Shown: positions 33,581 to 46,190, counted from the stretch's first letter. The stretch is 64,000 nt of DNA from Codonopsis lanceolata (GCA_013146195.2 CM028377.1:170727824-170791823); one strand, 5' to 3'. A program made the numbers and translations. Notes: generated from the sequence alone by a model not told the origin.

Positions 33581-34663
33581 ATGGCCCCTAAGCGTAGAAA
33601 CACCGGCCCGTCCTCGTCCCGCTCCGAAGAGGAGGAGCAACACTATGACCCCACTAGGTTTGTATCCTACGAGGCATCAGAGAGCTACACTAGGAAGCTC
33701 TCCAAAAGTATAATCCCTGAGAGGGGATTTAAAGCCAAGGACTTTGCTCTACCTGCCCACTTCGCCCGAAGAAGGTGGGGCAATCTTTGTGCGGCCCCGG
33801 GCGTGGCCATCGTGGCTTTAATCCGTGAATTCTACGCCAACGGGCGTATTTCTATTTTTGGCGAGGTGCTAGACCGTACAGGTGTTAGGGGTAGGAATGT
33901 CTATTTTTAGCCCTAAAGCATTAACCATTATTTTGGCACTCCCAACTTTGCGAGTGGTACTGATCAGTACAGTATCCACATCGCCGATCATATCCCTCTC
34001 CCGGTGTTAAATGCGGAAATCGCAACACCAGACGTGGTTTGGACCTTCCATCAAGGTCCACCGTTTGGCCCCCGCACCATGGACGAGACCCATCTCACGA
34101 ACACGACCAAGGCCATGTACAAATTTATATGTGCGCGTCTTATGCCTTCCAGCCACCAGCATACGGTGTCTTGGCATAAGGTCGTCTTGATCTACACCAT
34201 TTTGACCGGTGGGTCTATCGATGTTGGGCGTCTGATCAACACCCAAATTCAGACCCTTATTAGAGGTATGACAAACTCGGGATTCGCGTTCCCGAGTTTG
34301 ATTACCAAACTGTGTAATGGGGCTGGAGTCGTTTGGACTCTAGATGCGGAGAGAGTTCGGGCAGTCCCCGACATCACTAGGGCAGTTCTGTTTGCGCACC
34401 CTCGCTAGCCACGTGAGAGAGGCCCACGTGAGGAGCTTCCAGAGGAGGAGGATCCCTTAGAGGAGATTTCCAATAGGCAGGAGGACCTCATGTTGCAGAA
34501 TGAGATGATGAGTCAGCAGTTGGCGCAAATGCGCGCCGACCAGACTCAATTTTTTGATTGGGTTAACCTGGTGGGGCACAATGTCTCCACATATTATGAG
34601 ATGTCACCTGGCACGATCCCCGAGTTCCGTCCTCCTTCGTTATTTCCTCCCGACTCACCATGA
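33581..34663 (+). pseudogene. Athila extra ORF (plant transposon protein domain), three stops
   Basis: 361 codons in one frame from ATG at 33581 to TGA at 34661, interrupted by only three nonsense codons: VYF*P*SINHYFGTP (two, near 33910) and AHPR*PRER (34406). N-terminus MAPKRRNTGPSSSRSEEEEQ is basic and then acidic. The middle reads FARRRWGNLCAAPGVAIVAL, IREFYAN, VRGRNVYF, INHYFGTPNF and MYKFICARLMPSS. This matches the putative plant transposon protein domain (Transposase_32 type) that commonly follows pol in Athila elements; its role is unknown. The C-terminal third is Glu/Gln-rich. No frameshift over 1.08 kb suggests it stayed intact until recently, or that the stops are recent transitions. 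Confidence 0.7.
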
Positions 34664-35719
34664 GTCGAAGCCCAAGTTTCTTCCTCTTTCGTTAGGCGGA
34701 CCACCTATTTCCTTTTGATATTTCTCCTCCATCAACCCTCTCATAGGACATTCCTCAATTTTGAGGACAAAATAAAATTTAAGTTTGGGGGGAGGGAATT
34801 CTAAGCCCAGGGCCTTTGCAGGTCCCAGCCTAAGGAAGAGTGGAGTTGGGCTACGTTTTTAGGGAGAGGGAAAATTTTTTGTCCCTCTATCGTCTCTCCT
34901 CCTCACTCTATTTTCTTGCTTTTTATATTTTCTTATTTTAGGAGATGTTGCCGTGACCAGAATACTATAATATTTGGTTCCTTCGGGGACCCATCAAAAG
35001 ACTCATCGTCATCGCCCATCTCTATTTTCTTTTCATAAAAATTTTCAAAAAAATGAAAAAAATAAAAAATATTTTAATTCAAAATTTTCATCCTCGAGTC
35101 CTAGTATGGTCATTTCGATCGATGAGGAATTAATGCAATGAACCACATAACTTTTCCATAGATAATTCTGGAATTTACTTAATTCTGCAAAAAATCTTGA
35201 TTTTCTCCAAAGCTCTGTGCACTTATACCAGTCATAATTATGGATTGATTTGAACATTTTTATAAAGTTTATAGCACACATTTCATTCTAACAACAAGAT
35301 ATGCACAAGAATATGATGAATAGCCATCCTAACATGATTGTTGCATTAAATTGTAACTTAGGGTCAATTGCATGATAAGTTAGTTCCCTTGGATTTTAAT
35401 TTCTTGCTAATATATCTCAAGCACACTTTCGAACCGTGTCTGCATGTTAGTCTTGATAATTGCCCCTACCATCTGTTCTAGTGAATGCTTATGTGAAATC
35501 CAGTGATGTTAAATCTTCAATTCCACAACTTTCATAATGGATATGATATTTTATGTGTTTTACTTTCTTAAAAACAACATGAGTATTTGGCATTAAGATA
35601 TGATATAGGTCATCTTTAGGTCGTTTGAGCCTAAATATTTCCCGACCTTTACTAAAAATATCCCTAGTGTCCCCTTTTGAGCTTTATTAAAAAAGAATGG
35701 AGTGTGCTAACCACACATT
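34664..35719 (+). other. Athila 3' spacer, part 1
   Basis: Noncoding and AT-rich. Has a polypurine block AAGTTTGGGGGGAGGGAA near 34780 that resembles 32768 and 37363. No gene seen. Confidence 0.5.
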
Positions 35720-35724
35720 GAACC

Positions 35725-36950
35725 TGTTGTTTCTCAATTGTATTTTGATTTACATCTGTTCATACATTACATCTGCTTTATACTTTAGTGGCTAATTGGG
35801 CTGCGTATCAATTAGCGTGGCAACTATGTATAAAACCTTGCTATAGGATAGTTTATTTATAGGCTTCACAGGTTCAGCGGAAGATTTCAACATTACTCCA
35901 GCGGCAGACTCTATCTGCAGGTGCTCAAAGCATGATGTGTCCAGCCTATCAAAACTTAGTGGATTAATTCAAAATTGTCTATTACCATTTCGAATTTGAA
36001 TTCAAACATCCCCAAACTTCTCAGACACGCTTAAACAGCTATCCGAAAAGCTGGAAGACTTTCACCCTCTGAACAGTAACAAAGCAGGTGAACAGACTGA
36101 CACTTGCAAGTCTGATATTCTGATTATTCGGCTACCAACTCCTGCGAACAACTCTGCACCACTCCCTACTCAGTATCAGTGAGGACGAATTCTACAAGAC
36201 AGCTCCATGCATTTAATGCATTCAACCTAATAGAGTTGTTACTCTTCGTCTTCTCCAACGGATCTCTAGAATGCTCCTGCTATAAATACTGCCATTAAAG
36301 ACTGAAAAATATACAACACTGTATATCCTGAAATGCTCGAAATTCTACAAATCTAAGTCTTTATACTCAGCGCATTCAAGAGATCAATAACTGATCAAGA
36401 AGTCCTCGACAACAACAAGAAGATCTGCTTCAACATTTATTTTAAGCTTCTTATTGTTGTCTTCCTTAAACTATTCTTCTGCACGAACTGAATATCTTAT
36501 TTATCGAGATATTCAGTTCCCAAACCCCCTAAACACAAGTCAAATATTTTGTACACGATCCATTAGATATATTCCTTGTAATAGAACTACTGGAAAACAT
36601 AGTGCACATTTTAAATCCAAGGTTGACTGCCTTGGTGGTGGACGTAGCACTCTTTATAGTGTGAACCATCTCAAATACTTGTGTTCTTCAGTGACGGTTG
36701 CTTATTGCTTTGATCTTGTTCCTATTTCCTTTACTTATCTTTAAGCATCAGACTTGAGTATTCTGTCAAGTCTACCGATAGTCCTTAATCGGCAGACTTG
36801 AACTGTCTTCCTTACAAGACTTCCGCTACTTCAATCTCTTTGATAGATTGCAAGTGCTTGTTTTAGGAGCATACTTGAGAAAATTTTAAGTGTCTAATAA
36901 GCTATTCAACCCCCCCTTCTAGCTTATTATTGTACCCTTTGGGACCAACA
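35725..36950 (-). mobile_element. Solo LTR, Copia-like, minus strand
   Basis: 1226 bp from TGTTGTTTC to GACCAACA, flanked on both sides by GAACC (35720-35724 and 36951-36955). On the minus strand it begins TGTTGGTCCCAAAGGG and has GGGGGGGTTGAATAGC near the start, wording usual in Copia LTRs of plants. TATA-like TATAAATA lies near 36281. No internal region is left, so it is a recombination-derived solo LTR. Removing it rejoins the Athila spacer. Confidence 0.85.
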
Positions 36951-37117
36951 GAACCCCCATTCAACTTCGTTTCTTTAACCCACATTAACTTCAGCCTAAA
37001 GCCTATACACTTTAGCCTACCCTTTGAGAGAGTAGGATGTGTTTGGGAAATTAATTTTAAGGGACCAATTTTCAGTTAGAAAAACTTTTCGAAGACTTCT
37101 TCTTCCCCGTCGATAGT

Positions 37118-37214
<97 letters not shown>

Positions 37215-38264
37215 AAGAAATCGATGAAAAATGAAACGGAAGAAGAAGAGTGCAACAAGACTCAAATGAAAGCATAGCTTTCAAGAGAAAAATATGATAG
37301 AAAAATTCTTCTGAAAATAGAATACTAGATATTTTTAGTTTGATATATTGTACAAAACAAGTTTGGGGGGAAAAAGTCCCCACTTGTGGTCTTTGCAGGT
37401 CCTAGCCTAATTGGGAAGAACTTCATTTTGCTTGGAAGTATTAGGGGTAAAGGGTAGTCTTGCTCTCTCACTTTGAATTCTATTCTCTTTCCATCATATC
37501 CCCCTACACCAAGGCCTTACATTACAAGCTATTAAAGACCTTTTGATCTTCTTGCCAATGCTTGTGTTCGTTGATTTGATTGTAATGCATATGAATTGAT
37601 CCCCTTTTCATATACTCATATTATTCGCAAGCTCGCTATGTTAGCATAATCTTATCTATTGCAAGTAATTGGGGCATGAAAGCATTGTATGTCATACATA
37701 GAAAGTGCATGGAATGGATGTATAAGTTTTTGAAATCCTTGGTGATCTCTCTTTCTGTAATAGACCGGGTCTGGATGGTAGATTTCATACTCTATGTTGC
37801 ATTGGCTTTATTTAAAAATCATGATTTTGAATGAATGTTGTGTTTAGCTTAATAAAATTGTTTAAGTTAAGATATTTTCTATGACTGGTTATCACACACA
37901 CACGGAGAAATTGAGATTGGTAGCATTTTGAGTATAAGTCAGTTCGTTCTGTAGATTAGTCTACACATATGTGGTGAGGATCTTATTCAAACAACTTTGT
38001 TATGCCATGCTTTTATGACTTGGGATTGAAACCAAAAATATTTTCGTTTTATTTTGTATTTACTGTTTTTAGAGTAATTTTTACTTGCTTTTGTATTTAT
38101 TAGTTTTTGTATTTATCTGCATAAACGAGTCGCTCGTTAGAGTCTCCTTGAGTTTGTGAGTTTCTAAAGGAGTGTATATAGTGTCACCCTCTAAAAAGAT
38201 TTTCTTAATTTTTGTATGTTTAATTTTGTATTTATAAGTATTGTTTACTCGTGGACGAGCAAAG
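36951..38264 (+). other. Athila 3' spacer, part 2
   Basis: Noncoding. Contains the (TA)n run at 37120-37212 and a polypurine block at 37363. No coding sequence seen. Confidence 0.5.
37120..37212. repeat. (TA)n microsatellite
   Basis: Pure TA repeat of about 92 bp, the longest of three in the window. Confidence 0.97.
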
Positions 38265-38265
38265 T

Positions 38266-38282
38266 CTAAGTTTAGGGGTATT
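38266..38282 (+). other. Athila polypurine tract
   Basis: AAGTCTAAGTTTAGGGGTAT lies directly before the 3' LTR start; purine-rich except for a few T, as in other Athila elements (plus-strand priming site). Confidence 0.65.
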
Positions 38283-39549
38283 TGATAGACGTATTTTATA
38301 CGTCTTTATTGGGTACTTTTATGACTTAGAAATAGCAATTCCACGAGGCTTTTGGCTACTAATATGAATTTTTTAGCTATATTGTGAGTTTCAGGATTTT
38401 AGGTGAACTTATGGGATTTATGAAGCTTTTAGTGAAGATTTCGAGGAAGGGTGCAAAGTACAACATTGGAAAAGATGCAGAAGAGACAAACTGGCTACCT
38501 TGCATGCGGCCGCAAGCCTAAATGGCCTTGCCCTCGCAAGGTAGGCAGAAAGTTGGTCAGCCCATCCAAGACCCTTACGGACGCAAGGTGAAATCCTCAT
38601 GCAGCCGTAAGGTCCCCAGAAACCGACTTACGGGGTTTTTCACCTGGATTGAACTTCCTATTCCCCTAAAACACCCTGGTATAAATAAAGGACGGTAGCC
38701 AAAGCCTAGGGACGGCCAGAAGTGGTTAGGAAACAACTTTAGCTTAGACTTTAGTTTGTATTACGTAGTTTAGTCATTGTAATTACAATTTTGAAGATCA
38801 ATTCATGTATTCCTTCATCCCGTTGTTCAGTTCATCTTTAAGGATGAACTAACCGTCCATTAATCTAGGAGTTGGGAGGTAACTTGTATCGAATTTATGG
38901 CTTAATATATATTTTTATTCATTCAATTATTGTTGATCATGATGTTTATCAACCCCTTTATTGTCTAGCTTTGACCAAATGAATGGAATCGCAAGTAATA
39001 AAGACCTAGAGGTGCGGATAGCTTCACGGCCAAATGCATATGTCGTACATTGGCTCACCATCATGATAAATTGACCTTATTGATACATGAGAGTGATAAG
39101 TTAGGGTCAAGTTCATATATATGACCTAAGTGACAGATAGGATCCATATGTTCTTGTTCTTAGGATATAGAATGGATGAATTATTTGGGATGGAGACTGA
39201 ACTATAATTTGACAATCTATATCTATATTTCGTGAACGAACCCAAGTTATTGAATTATACTTTATCTAAATAAGCAATAGGGTAGATGCAAGTGAAACCC
39301 TAATCCTAGATTTCCCTCTTCCATCAGACCTTTACAACTGTGATTGCTACGTAGTTTAATTAGATCTATTGTTTTAGTAGAATAATTAGTTTAAATAAAA
39401 TAAATACAAACCCCTCTTACTTTAAAATAGCTACCGATATTCTTGCTATCAGTATTCTTCTTGTCTCTGTGGTTCCACCGTTGCTTCGCAAGCTGTTCTA
39501 CAATAGTCTTGTGCACTTGCAAGGAAATAATTAAAATAATACACGATCA
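38283..39549 (+). repeat. Athila A1 3' LTR
   Basis: 1267 bp, TGATAGACG to ACACGATCA, followed by GGAAG (39550-39554). Collinear with 8833-10094, with substitutions scattered along its length (for example GATCGATTCATG against GATCAATTCATG). Carries its own version of the dyad cluster at 38508-38610 and TATAAATA near 38681. Confidence 0.92.
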
Positions 39550-40260
39550 GGAAGTTACAAGGCAGTGAGCTCAATTAGTCAGCCTTAGAGAAAAGTTGTA
39601 CTGGTCTAGTCTCGGCAACGCAGAGATTTAAGACCTACCTACAAGCTCAGTCCATCAAAGTAATCTCCAGAATGGACCCAATGAAATACATCTTCGGAAA
39701 GCCATCACTCTTGCAACCGGTTGTTTAAATGGTCATTCTTACTCAATGAGTTTGACATCACATACGTCACACGCAAATCTATCAAAGGAAGTGTGATCAC
39801 AGATCATCTAGCTAATTTACCATTAGAGTCAAAAGATGATATAGAACCAAGTTTCCCAGATGAAGGTGTCCTTGAAATTACAGATCATGACACCAAATGG
39901 CAAATGGTCTTTGATGGGGCTACCAACAAACGAGGTTTCGGTATAGGAATCCTGCTAATTGATCCAACATATTCTCATACTCCTTTGGCCATAAGATTAG
40001 AGTTTGAATGTTCAAACAACACTACCGAGTACAAAGCTTGCATCGCCGGTCTAGAAGAGGCTCTTCAAAGAGGAGCAAAGGAATTAGAAGTCTTTGGTGA
40101 TTCCTCCTTGATTATAAATCAGATCGAGGGGAAATGGAAAACACAAGATCCCCGACTACAGTTATATCATGCTCAATTGACAGCTTTAGCAAAAGAGTTT
40201 GATGATATCTCATTCCATTATTTGTCGTGAGATAGAAATTAATTTGCCGATGCTTTAGCA
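39550..40260 (+). pseudogene. Tat1 RNase H end and archaeal-type RNase H
   Basis: Resumes the Tat1 frame cut at 8832: LQGSELN*SALEKSC, RFKTYLQAQSIKVISRMDPMKY. Then a linker with ITDHLANLPLE and, at 39895-40230, a second RNase H: MVFDGATNKRGFGIGILL (first Asp), NNTTEYKACIAGLEEALQ (Glu) and EVFGDSSLIINQIEG (second Asp). A dual RNase H of this archaeal-like type is a known mark of the Tat lineage. The D-E-D residues are intact, but two upstream stops and *DRN*FADALATLA downstream break the frame. Confidence 0.85.
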
Positions 40261-41620
40261 ACGTTAGCTTCGTTGGTCAAAGTTCCAGTAGAGATCAACA
40301 TTCAACCATTTGTGTTCGGGAAGAAAATAACTCCTGTCTACTGCTTCACAATTGATACAACTCCTAACAAGGACAATCAGCTATGGTACTTAGACATCTA
40401 GAGCCTACTTCAGAAAGGAGTCTATCCAGCAAAGTTAGACAAAAGAGGAAAAGTCTCTCTACAAAGATGGGCATCACAATTTGTGATTAGCGGAGGTAGT
40501 CTATATAAAAGGCACTACCAGGTGCTGAATTTGTTATGCATAGATCAAGCTAAAGCAGAACGAGTCATGAACCAACTACATGGTGGTACTTATGGGCTAC
40601 ATATGAATGGGCATATGCTTTTAAAGAAAGCAATTCGATAAGGGTACTGTTGGAGTACGCTAGAAACTAATTGTATTCAGTGGGTGCGTCACTGTGACAA
40701 ATGTCAGCGCTTCGCCAATCTACATCACGTTCCCTCGCATATACTATACAACTCCACAGCTCCCTGGTCTTTCTCAACATGGGGAATTGACATCATAGGT
40801 CAGGTTCACCCAAAAGGATCAAATGGTCATGAGTATGTCCTAGTAGCTGTCGACTACTTTACAAAATGGGTAGAAGCTGCTTCCTACAAAGTGCTGAATG
40901 CCAAGAAAGTATCTGAATTTATCAAGACAAATATCATATATCGATACAGAATGCCTTTTGAAATAATCTCCGATAATGGCACACACTTCGAGGGAGAAGT
41001 AAATTGACTTCTCGATGAATTCAAAGTGCAACGTCATAAGTCCTCCCCATACCGACCACAGGCCAATGGTGCAGCCAACAAAACATTAGAAAACATTATC
41101 AGAAAGATGGCTGAAACAGAAAGAGATTGGCCTGAAAAAATTACCATTAGCACTCTAGGGCTACTACACGTCAGTTCACACACCTACTGGGGCTACGCCA
41201 TATTTTTTAGCCTATGGAATGGAAGCAGTATTTCCCATTGAGATTTAGATCCCATCATTGAGAGTAATGATGGAAGGAGTTATAGTCGAGGTTGACTGGA
41301 TCAAACAGTGCTACGATGAGTTAGCCATGTTAGATGAACGAAGATTACTAGCCTTAGAGCACACTCGAGCATACCAAAAGCGAATAGCTCGAGCTTTCAA
41401 CAAAAAATTTAAAGGTCGAAGTATTCAAGTAAGAGATTTGGTACTCCGTGAAAAACCCCTTAGTTATGTGGATAATAGGGGAAAATGGAAGTCTCCATGG
41501 ATGGGACCTTACATCGTGAAACAGATACAGTCAGGAGGCACAATTTTCCTTACTAATCAAAATGGGGAAGATCTCATTCAGCCCTTCAACATGGACAAGC
41601 TCAAGCGGTACTATGCATAG
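40261..41620 (+). pseudogene. Tat1 integrase
   Basis: FADALATLASLVKV leads into HGGTYGLHMNGHMLLKKAI and HCDKCQRFANLHHVP (HHCC finger), then the catalytic core: WGIDIIGQVHPKGSNGHEYVL (first Asp), FEIISDNGTHFEG (second Asp) and RPQANGAANKTLENI (where Glu follows). Stops occur at 40399, 40638 and 41005. A frameshift near 41140 falls in the late core. The C-terminal part 41258-41620 is open again (VRDLVLREKPL, WKSPWMGPYIVKQI, FNMDKLKRYYA), a typical Tat integrase C-terminus. Confidence 0.87.
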
Positions 41621-42058
41621 GTCAAGATGTGCTTAATTAAGTGATCAAGTTATTGTTTCTCTCTTCAGCTCGCTAGATTGAAAACCCGAAAGGGCGGTCT
41701 AGGCAAAAGTTAAAGCATCCGAAAAAAGAATATACAAGGGGAGATAAGGGATCGCTAGATTGAAAACCCAAAAGGGCGGTATAGACAAAAGGTAGAGCAA
41801 AACAAAAGAAAATTCAAGAAAAGACGAGAAAACAGTCTCCGGCATATGATCTACAACAAACAGCCTACAACTTTCAACAGACAACAAGTCTTCAACAAAA
41901 ATCTTCTACCAAGGGAAGAACTACGTCGACCTGAGCCTTAGTACTGAGGAACGTAGACAGCCTTCGGGTGCGGTCGAACATGTACGAAAGTACGAGGAAG
42001 ATTCATTATATTACAGAAAGGGTTACGTTCTCGTTCTTGACTAACAAAGAGAAAACCA
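41621..42058 (+). other. Tat1 post-pol noncoding block
   Basis: Two direct repeats of CGCTAGATTGAAAACCC followed by (G/A)AAAGGGCGGT (41671 and 41753), then GAACTACGTCGACCTGAGCC and GGAACGTAGACAGCCTTCGG. Such blocks commonly follow integrase in Tat elements. No coding seen. Confidence 0.6.
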
Positions 42059-43700
42059 CTACAGAGCTATTACAATATTTAAACAAATAACAAAAATATA
42101 AAATTCCAAAGGTCCATTAGTGAAACCAAGAAATACGTATATAATTAAGACATCATGATAATCATTTAGCGACCCCATACTACTGCCTAAACCTAAAAAA
42201 AATGTCATTAACCCTCCCCATTCTGAAACTGTCTCTTCAACGTCAGCGACATCCCAACCGAGTCCATACACTCCTACGAGGCGCAATGGATGCCCCGACA
42301 TCACTCGCATGAGAACCCTCTGAGCTTTCCTCGTTATCATTAGCTTCCACGTTATCAAAAACAGCAGTATTACTTGGGCCAGCAATGTCACCACTCGCCA
42401 CACTGGGAATTACTCCTTCTACCAGCATTACTTGGGCCCGCTGCATCACTCCATCGGGCATTACTCCGTCACCCTCAATTACTTAGTCTGGGGGAACATT
42501 ACTTGGCCCTGCCTCATCGGGAACACGTGCCATCTGCGCTCCAAGACCATACACCTACTAAAACTCCTGTTGTAAGGCCGGAGGGACTACCAAGCCAGAA
42601 CTTTCAAGGTCTTCATCAATTTCCATAAGTTGGGCATCTATGCCACTACTGACTCGTCTTGACAAAATTCCCCTTAGTACACGCCTGATGACTCGTGAAT
42701 GCTCCTCGGTAGCCAAGAGAATCCATGTCAGGTAAACATGGGAAAGGAGCATGATTTGAGAATCCTTCCATCACTTAATCCAATGCCGCTCAGTCACAAG
42801 ATTATTTTGATAATGGCCATGGGACCCATAACCCGTAGGTGCATACATTCCCCTACAAGATCGGGAGACATAACATGATTAAAATATTCTTCCAGCCACA
42901 TTTGTATCAAGATAGGGCTGCTAGATGGAAAATTCTCCTCACCAATGGAATAGGCATCCAGGCCTTGTAAAGTTTCAACCAGAATAATAGGGATGATGTT
43001 TACTCAGCGTTGTCGAGCCAGTAACACTAGATCATTACCCGGGCATCAATTGTTCCTGGCTGGTTCACCAGGAAATATCTCCCCAAGATGCATAAGAAAA
43101 AGGCCGCCAACCGGTGTCGAGAATATACCGGCTCATCCCTATAGTCAAAATAAAGCGATGGAAGGATTCTCAAATCAATGCTGACCCCATTAAAACAAAC
43201 CAGGAGTCCCATCTCGGGTGGAACCGAAAAGTTCTCTATTCGCCATAAAAGGACGCATAGACAGAACAATAATTGGCACAGTAGAAGGCATGCCCGTCAT
43301 AGCACATAATTCCTCGAAAGTTGGGCACATTTCATTTAAGGAAAAAATAAACAAGTGGCAGGGAATGGACAAAAACCTAGACGCAGCCCTCAGCATCTCC
43401 GAATTCACATGAAGGCCTCGCCATGAAAGGGCATAGCGGAAGCCATAAACGTGATCGAACCATTATCTTTCCTCCTCACGAAGGGAAAGTATCTAGTAGT
43501 TGAGAGAAGTTTCGTACAATTCAATATTTAAAAAGGTAGTGATTGGCTCACTCATTTTGGCAAATGGACGAATAAAACGGAGTCTATATCTGGTTTTTTA
43601 GGAAAAGGCTGGAAAAATGGCCGAAATAGGGACAACTCCTGGATACAAAAAATCTACGGATATAGCTGGTTGAGAAAAAGGAGGAACAATTGCGCTAAAT
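42059..43700 (-). pseudogene. Antisense ORF remnant b, plant mobile domain-like
   Basis: Minus-strand pieces at 43408-43190, 43269-43027, 42752-42558 and 42403-42059 read in one direction with stops and frame changes. The most telling stretch, 43408-43290, reads EMLRAASRFLSIPCHLFIFS, then EMCPTFEELCAMTGMPS. This has the F...E..PT.EE....TG pattern of the plant mobile domain (aminotransferase-like) found in transposons and in MAIN/MAIL1. Later parts read YSIGEENFPSSSPILIQMWL. It lies between Tat1 integrase and the 3' LTR and is antisense to pol. Extra antisense ORFs at this place, some with a plant mobile domain, have been described in Tat elements. Confidence 0.5.
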
Positions 43701-44529
43701 GTATTAAAAGAGGAAGGCGTGTTTCTGTAAAGCCATAGGTATGATCATCATCGAATACCAGGCCTCCTACTTATAGTAAAAAAATCAGAAAACTAGCCAA
43801 ATACGCAAATAGTGCATCAACAGGAGCCAACAAAAAAGTCCAGGAAGCTGAAAATGGGTGCCCCCACCTACAAGAATGGGCACAGTACCCATATTTACCT
43901 AGGGCAACGCCCATTTCTGCCCTAGGCTACTCCCAAATTTGTCCAAAAACTGCCCTAGTATCCCGGTTTTGTCTCAATGGCTCCATGTCTTCATGGACTT
44001 CGCTCCTGTTTGGGCACGGGCATTTGTTTGAGTTCAGGAATGTAGCTGGCTAGGATTCACAGATGCCTGGCATGAAGTGGAGGTAGAAGTGAGGCTGCTG
44101 TGAAGTTATTCCCCGCAAGCGACGGCAACCAATAAATATCCGGAAATTGTATCCCCCCCCCCAAAAGAAAATAAAATCATTCTAAGTGCAATGTGTCTTT
44201 ATAATAATAAATGGTACATTCTCTCTTTTTATGCATCGCTAAATAACAAAATAAATAATAGTTATGCGTCGTAGAAAAATAACATTGCAATAATAAAATG
44301 TAAATTACAAAAAATTATAAAAAAAAAAGAAGACTATTGGGCCCGTGTTGACCTACTCCTCTCAAGGCCTCCACTCATAACTTGAGAACCCATTCCACCA
44401 ATCCTTTAGACTCACCCCCTTGACTTAGTACGACCCGATCTGCCGACTTCGTCATCGTCATCATTTATGCGTCTAGCCCTGTTGATAGTATCATTACCTC
44501 GATATGAGAGTTCGTCCATCGCACGTTGA
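43701..44529. other. Tat1 antisense region, no clear coding
   Basis: Between the two mobile-domain remnants. AT-rich and C-rich tracts, no domain recognised. Confidence 0.4.
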
Positions 44530-46190
44530 TATAATTTGGCAAGGTCGAAAAAGTCATTCACCACTTTACGATATGATGGAACGTCCACCTGTGGGATAAA
44601 AGGATATCACTTCAGAAAAATGAATAACAACAAGTTTGAGGAAAGGAAGGAAAAGAAAATAAAATATATACCGCGTGTGCCCTATCTAGAATTTGATACG
44701 GCTTCGGGATATCAACATCAGACAGAGCCTCCTCAACAGACCTTCCTCGACAAGAATAACGGCACTGGTAAAATCTCCAGCATGAACATAATAGTCAGCA
44801 TGGGCATCAGGGACAAAATGTGAAGGTTCAAGCCTATCTACGACGTCAGATGCACGTCTAGCTGCGGTCGGGATAGGATGAAGCACTGTCCTCAAAAACT
44901 CAACATAGGGCATAACAGGAAAGGCCTTAGAAGGAACGATATGCCTCGTCAGGCATTGATACCAGTTGGATATAAGATCCGCCACAATCACCCATGGTGG
45001 TGTCACTGGGCCTATAGGGTAAAGACAATGGTGTATGTTCACCCGCTCTCCCATATACAAAGAGTCGTGCATGATCGACACCATCAAAATGTGACGGCTA
45101 CTCATCTCTAGAGCAATTAGATATGAATCAGATAATCCTCTCCAATGAGTGAGGCTCACCCAATCTATACGAGAGCAAGCAATCCTCTCCTATACGATCT
45201 CCACCGGCAACTTGGGAGTACTCCGATCGGTCTCTACCTGGTTTGCATTCAAATACTCTGCAAGGAAAGGAGGTGCCTGGAACTGTCTCCGTAGTGGAGA
45301 AGGAACGAAGCCAAAAACTGAATAGGCCTTGACCTACAGAAGAAAATAAATAATGCATATATTTTAGAAAATATATATCCAAGGGCATAAATGAGTAAAT
45401 CAAGGAAGTTACCTCCTAAGCAGGAGAAAAACCGTTAAGGTTGGGGGAGTCATTACGACACGAGTGATCTATTGAAGAATAAATTTCGGCTAAGCCCGCT
45501 TGTCCCTAGTCAAACTCAAAAACCTGGAATAAATCGCGAAGGCAACCCAGGATGGATACTCGCAGTGTGGTGGACGAGTTTGAAAAAATAGTCGTCCCCA
45601 AAAAGAAGAACAGAAATGCTCTGACTACACGGTTATGGCCTCGCAATCATCGTTATCTACGAGCCCCGCATTATGTTCAAGCCAGGCTTTCACACTAAGA
45701 ATACGAACCTCGTCAGTGTTTTTATAATCTGACACAAAGCTCAATAAATCTTCCACTATTCTTTGCTGATGATGAAGGCTGTAATCTGGAATCAAATTCC
45801 TACCAACTCAAGTAGGAATACCAGTGATAGCGGCAAAATCGCAGAGAGTCATGGTAGCTTCCCCCCAGCTGAAATGAAAAGCGTGGGTGATATCCCACCA
45901 GTACTCTATCAAGACTTCGTGGATGGACAAATAGCTGCGAAATTTTCCTATAGCTCGCAGGAATGTCGCTAAATCAGTCTGCTCCACTAAAGCCCTCGCT
46001 TGCGCCAACAGCAAATCATAAATTATGGCCAGTTTTTCCGTACTAGCCCGAAGCCGCGTAATTATTTCCCATGTCTGGAAAACAATGAAAATCCAAGATT
46101 CATTATCCCAAAATATATAAATATAATAATAATATAAAAAATAAAAAATAACGAAACAAACAAAAAAAGAAAGAGAGAGGAACACATAAA
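44530..46190 (-). pseudogene. Antisense ORF remnant a, plant mobile domain
   Basis: On the minus strand, TTGTTTTCCAG at about 46078 could be an acceptor before WEIITRLRASTEKLAIIYDL. The domain then reads FLRAIGKFRSYLSIHEVLIE, YWWDITHAFHFSWGEATMTL and CDFAAITGIPT, the W-x-F-x-F/E-x-T-x-TL-x-D-x-A-x-x-TG pattern of plant mobile domains. It continues with KAWLEHNAGLVD, FLAEYLNANQ, WVSLTGEDYL, YLIALEMSSRHILMVSIMHD and YQCLTRHIVPSKAFP (45159-44686). There are stops and probable introns, so it is not intact. It is distinct in sequence from remnant b, so two different mobile-domain ORFs lie in tandem. Confidence 0.6.

Larger units (their letters stand above)
8833..39549 (+). mobile_element. Athila-type Ty3-gypsy retrotransposon A1
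   Basis: Bounded by TGATAGACG and ACACGATCA and flanked by GGAAG. It has a 1.26-kb LTR, an Athila primer site TGGCGCCGTTGCC, gag with zinc knuckle, DLGAS protease, RT, RNase H, HHCC integrase, a long spacer and an extra ORF, as expected for Athila. It holds a CACTA insertion, a solo LTR and the 100-N gap with a probable false duplication, so its real length should be shorter than the 30.7 kb shown. The two outer LTRs differ at scattered positions throughout, so the insertion is not recent. Confidence 0.9.

Noticed and set aside
33569..34663. Envelope-like protein
   Set aside because: No signal peptide or transmembrane segment in the reading; motifs fit the plant transposon protein domain better.
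42374..42628. Plus-strand 84-codon ORF
   Set aside because: Antisense shadow of mobile-domain remnant b.
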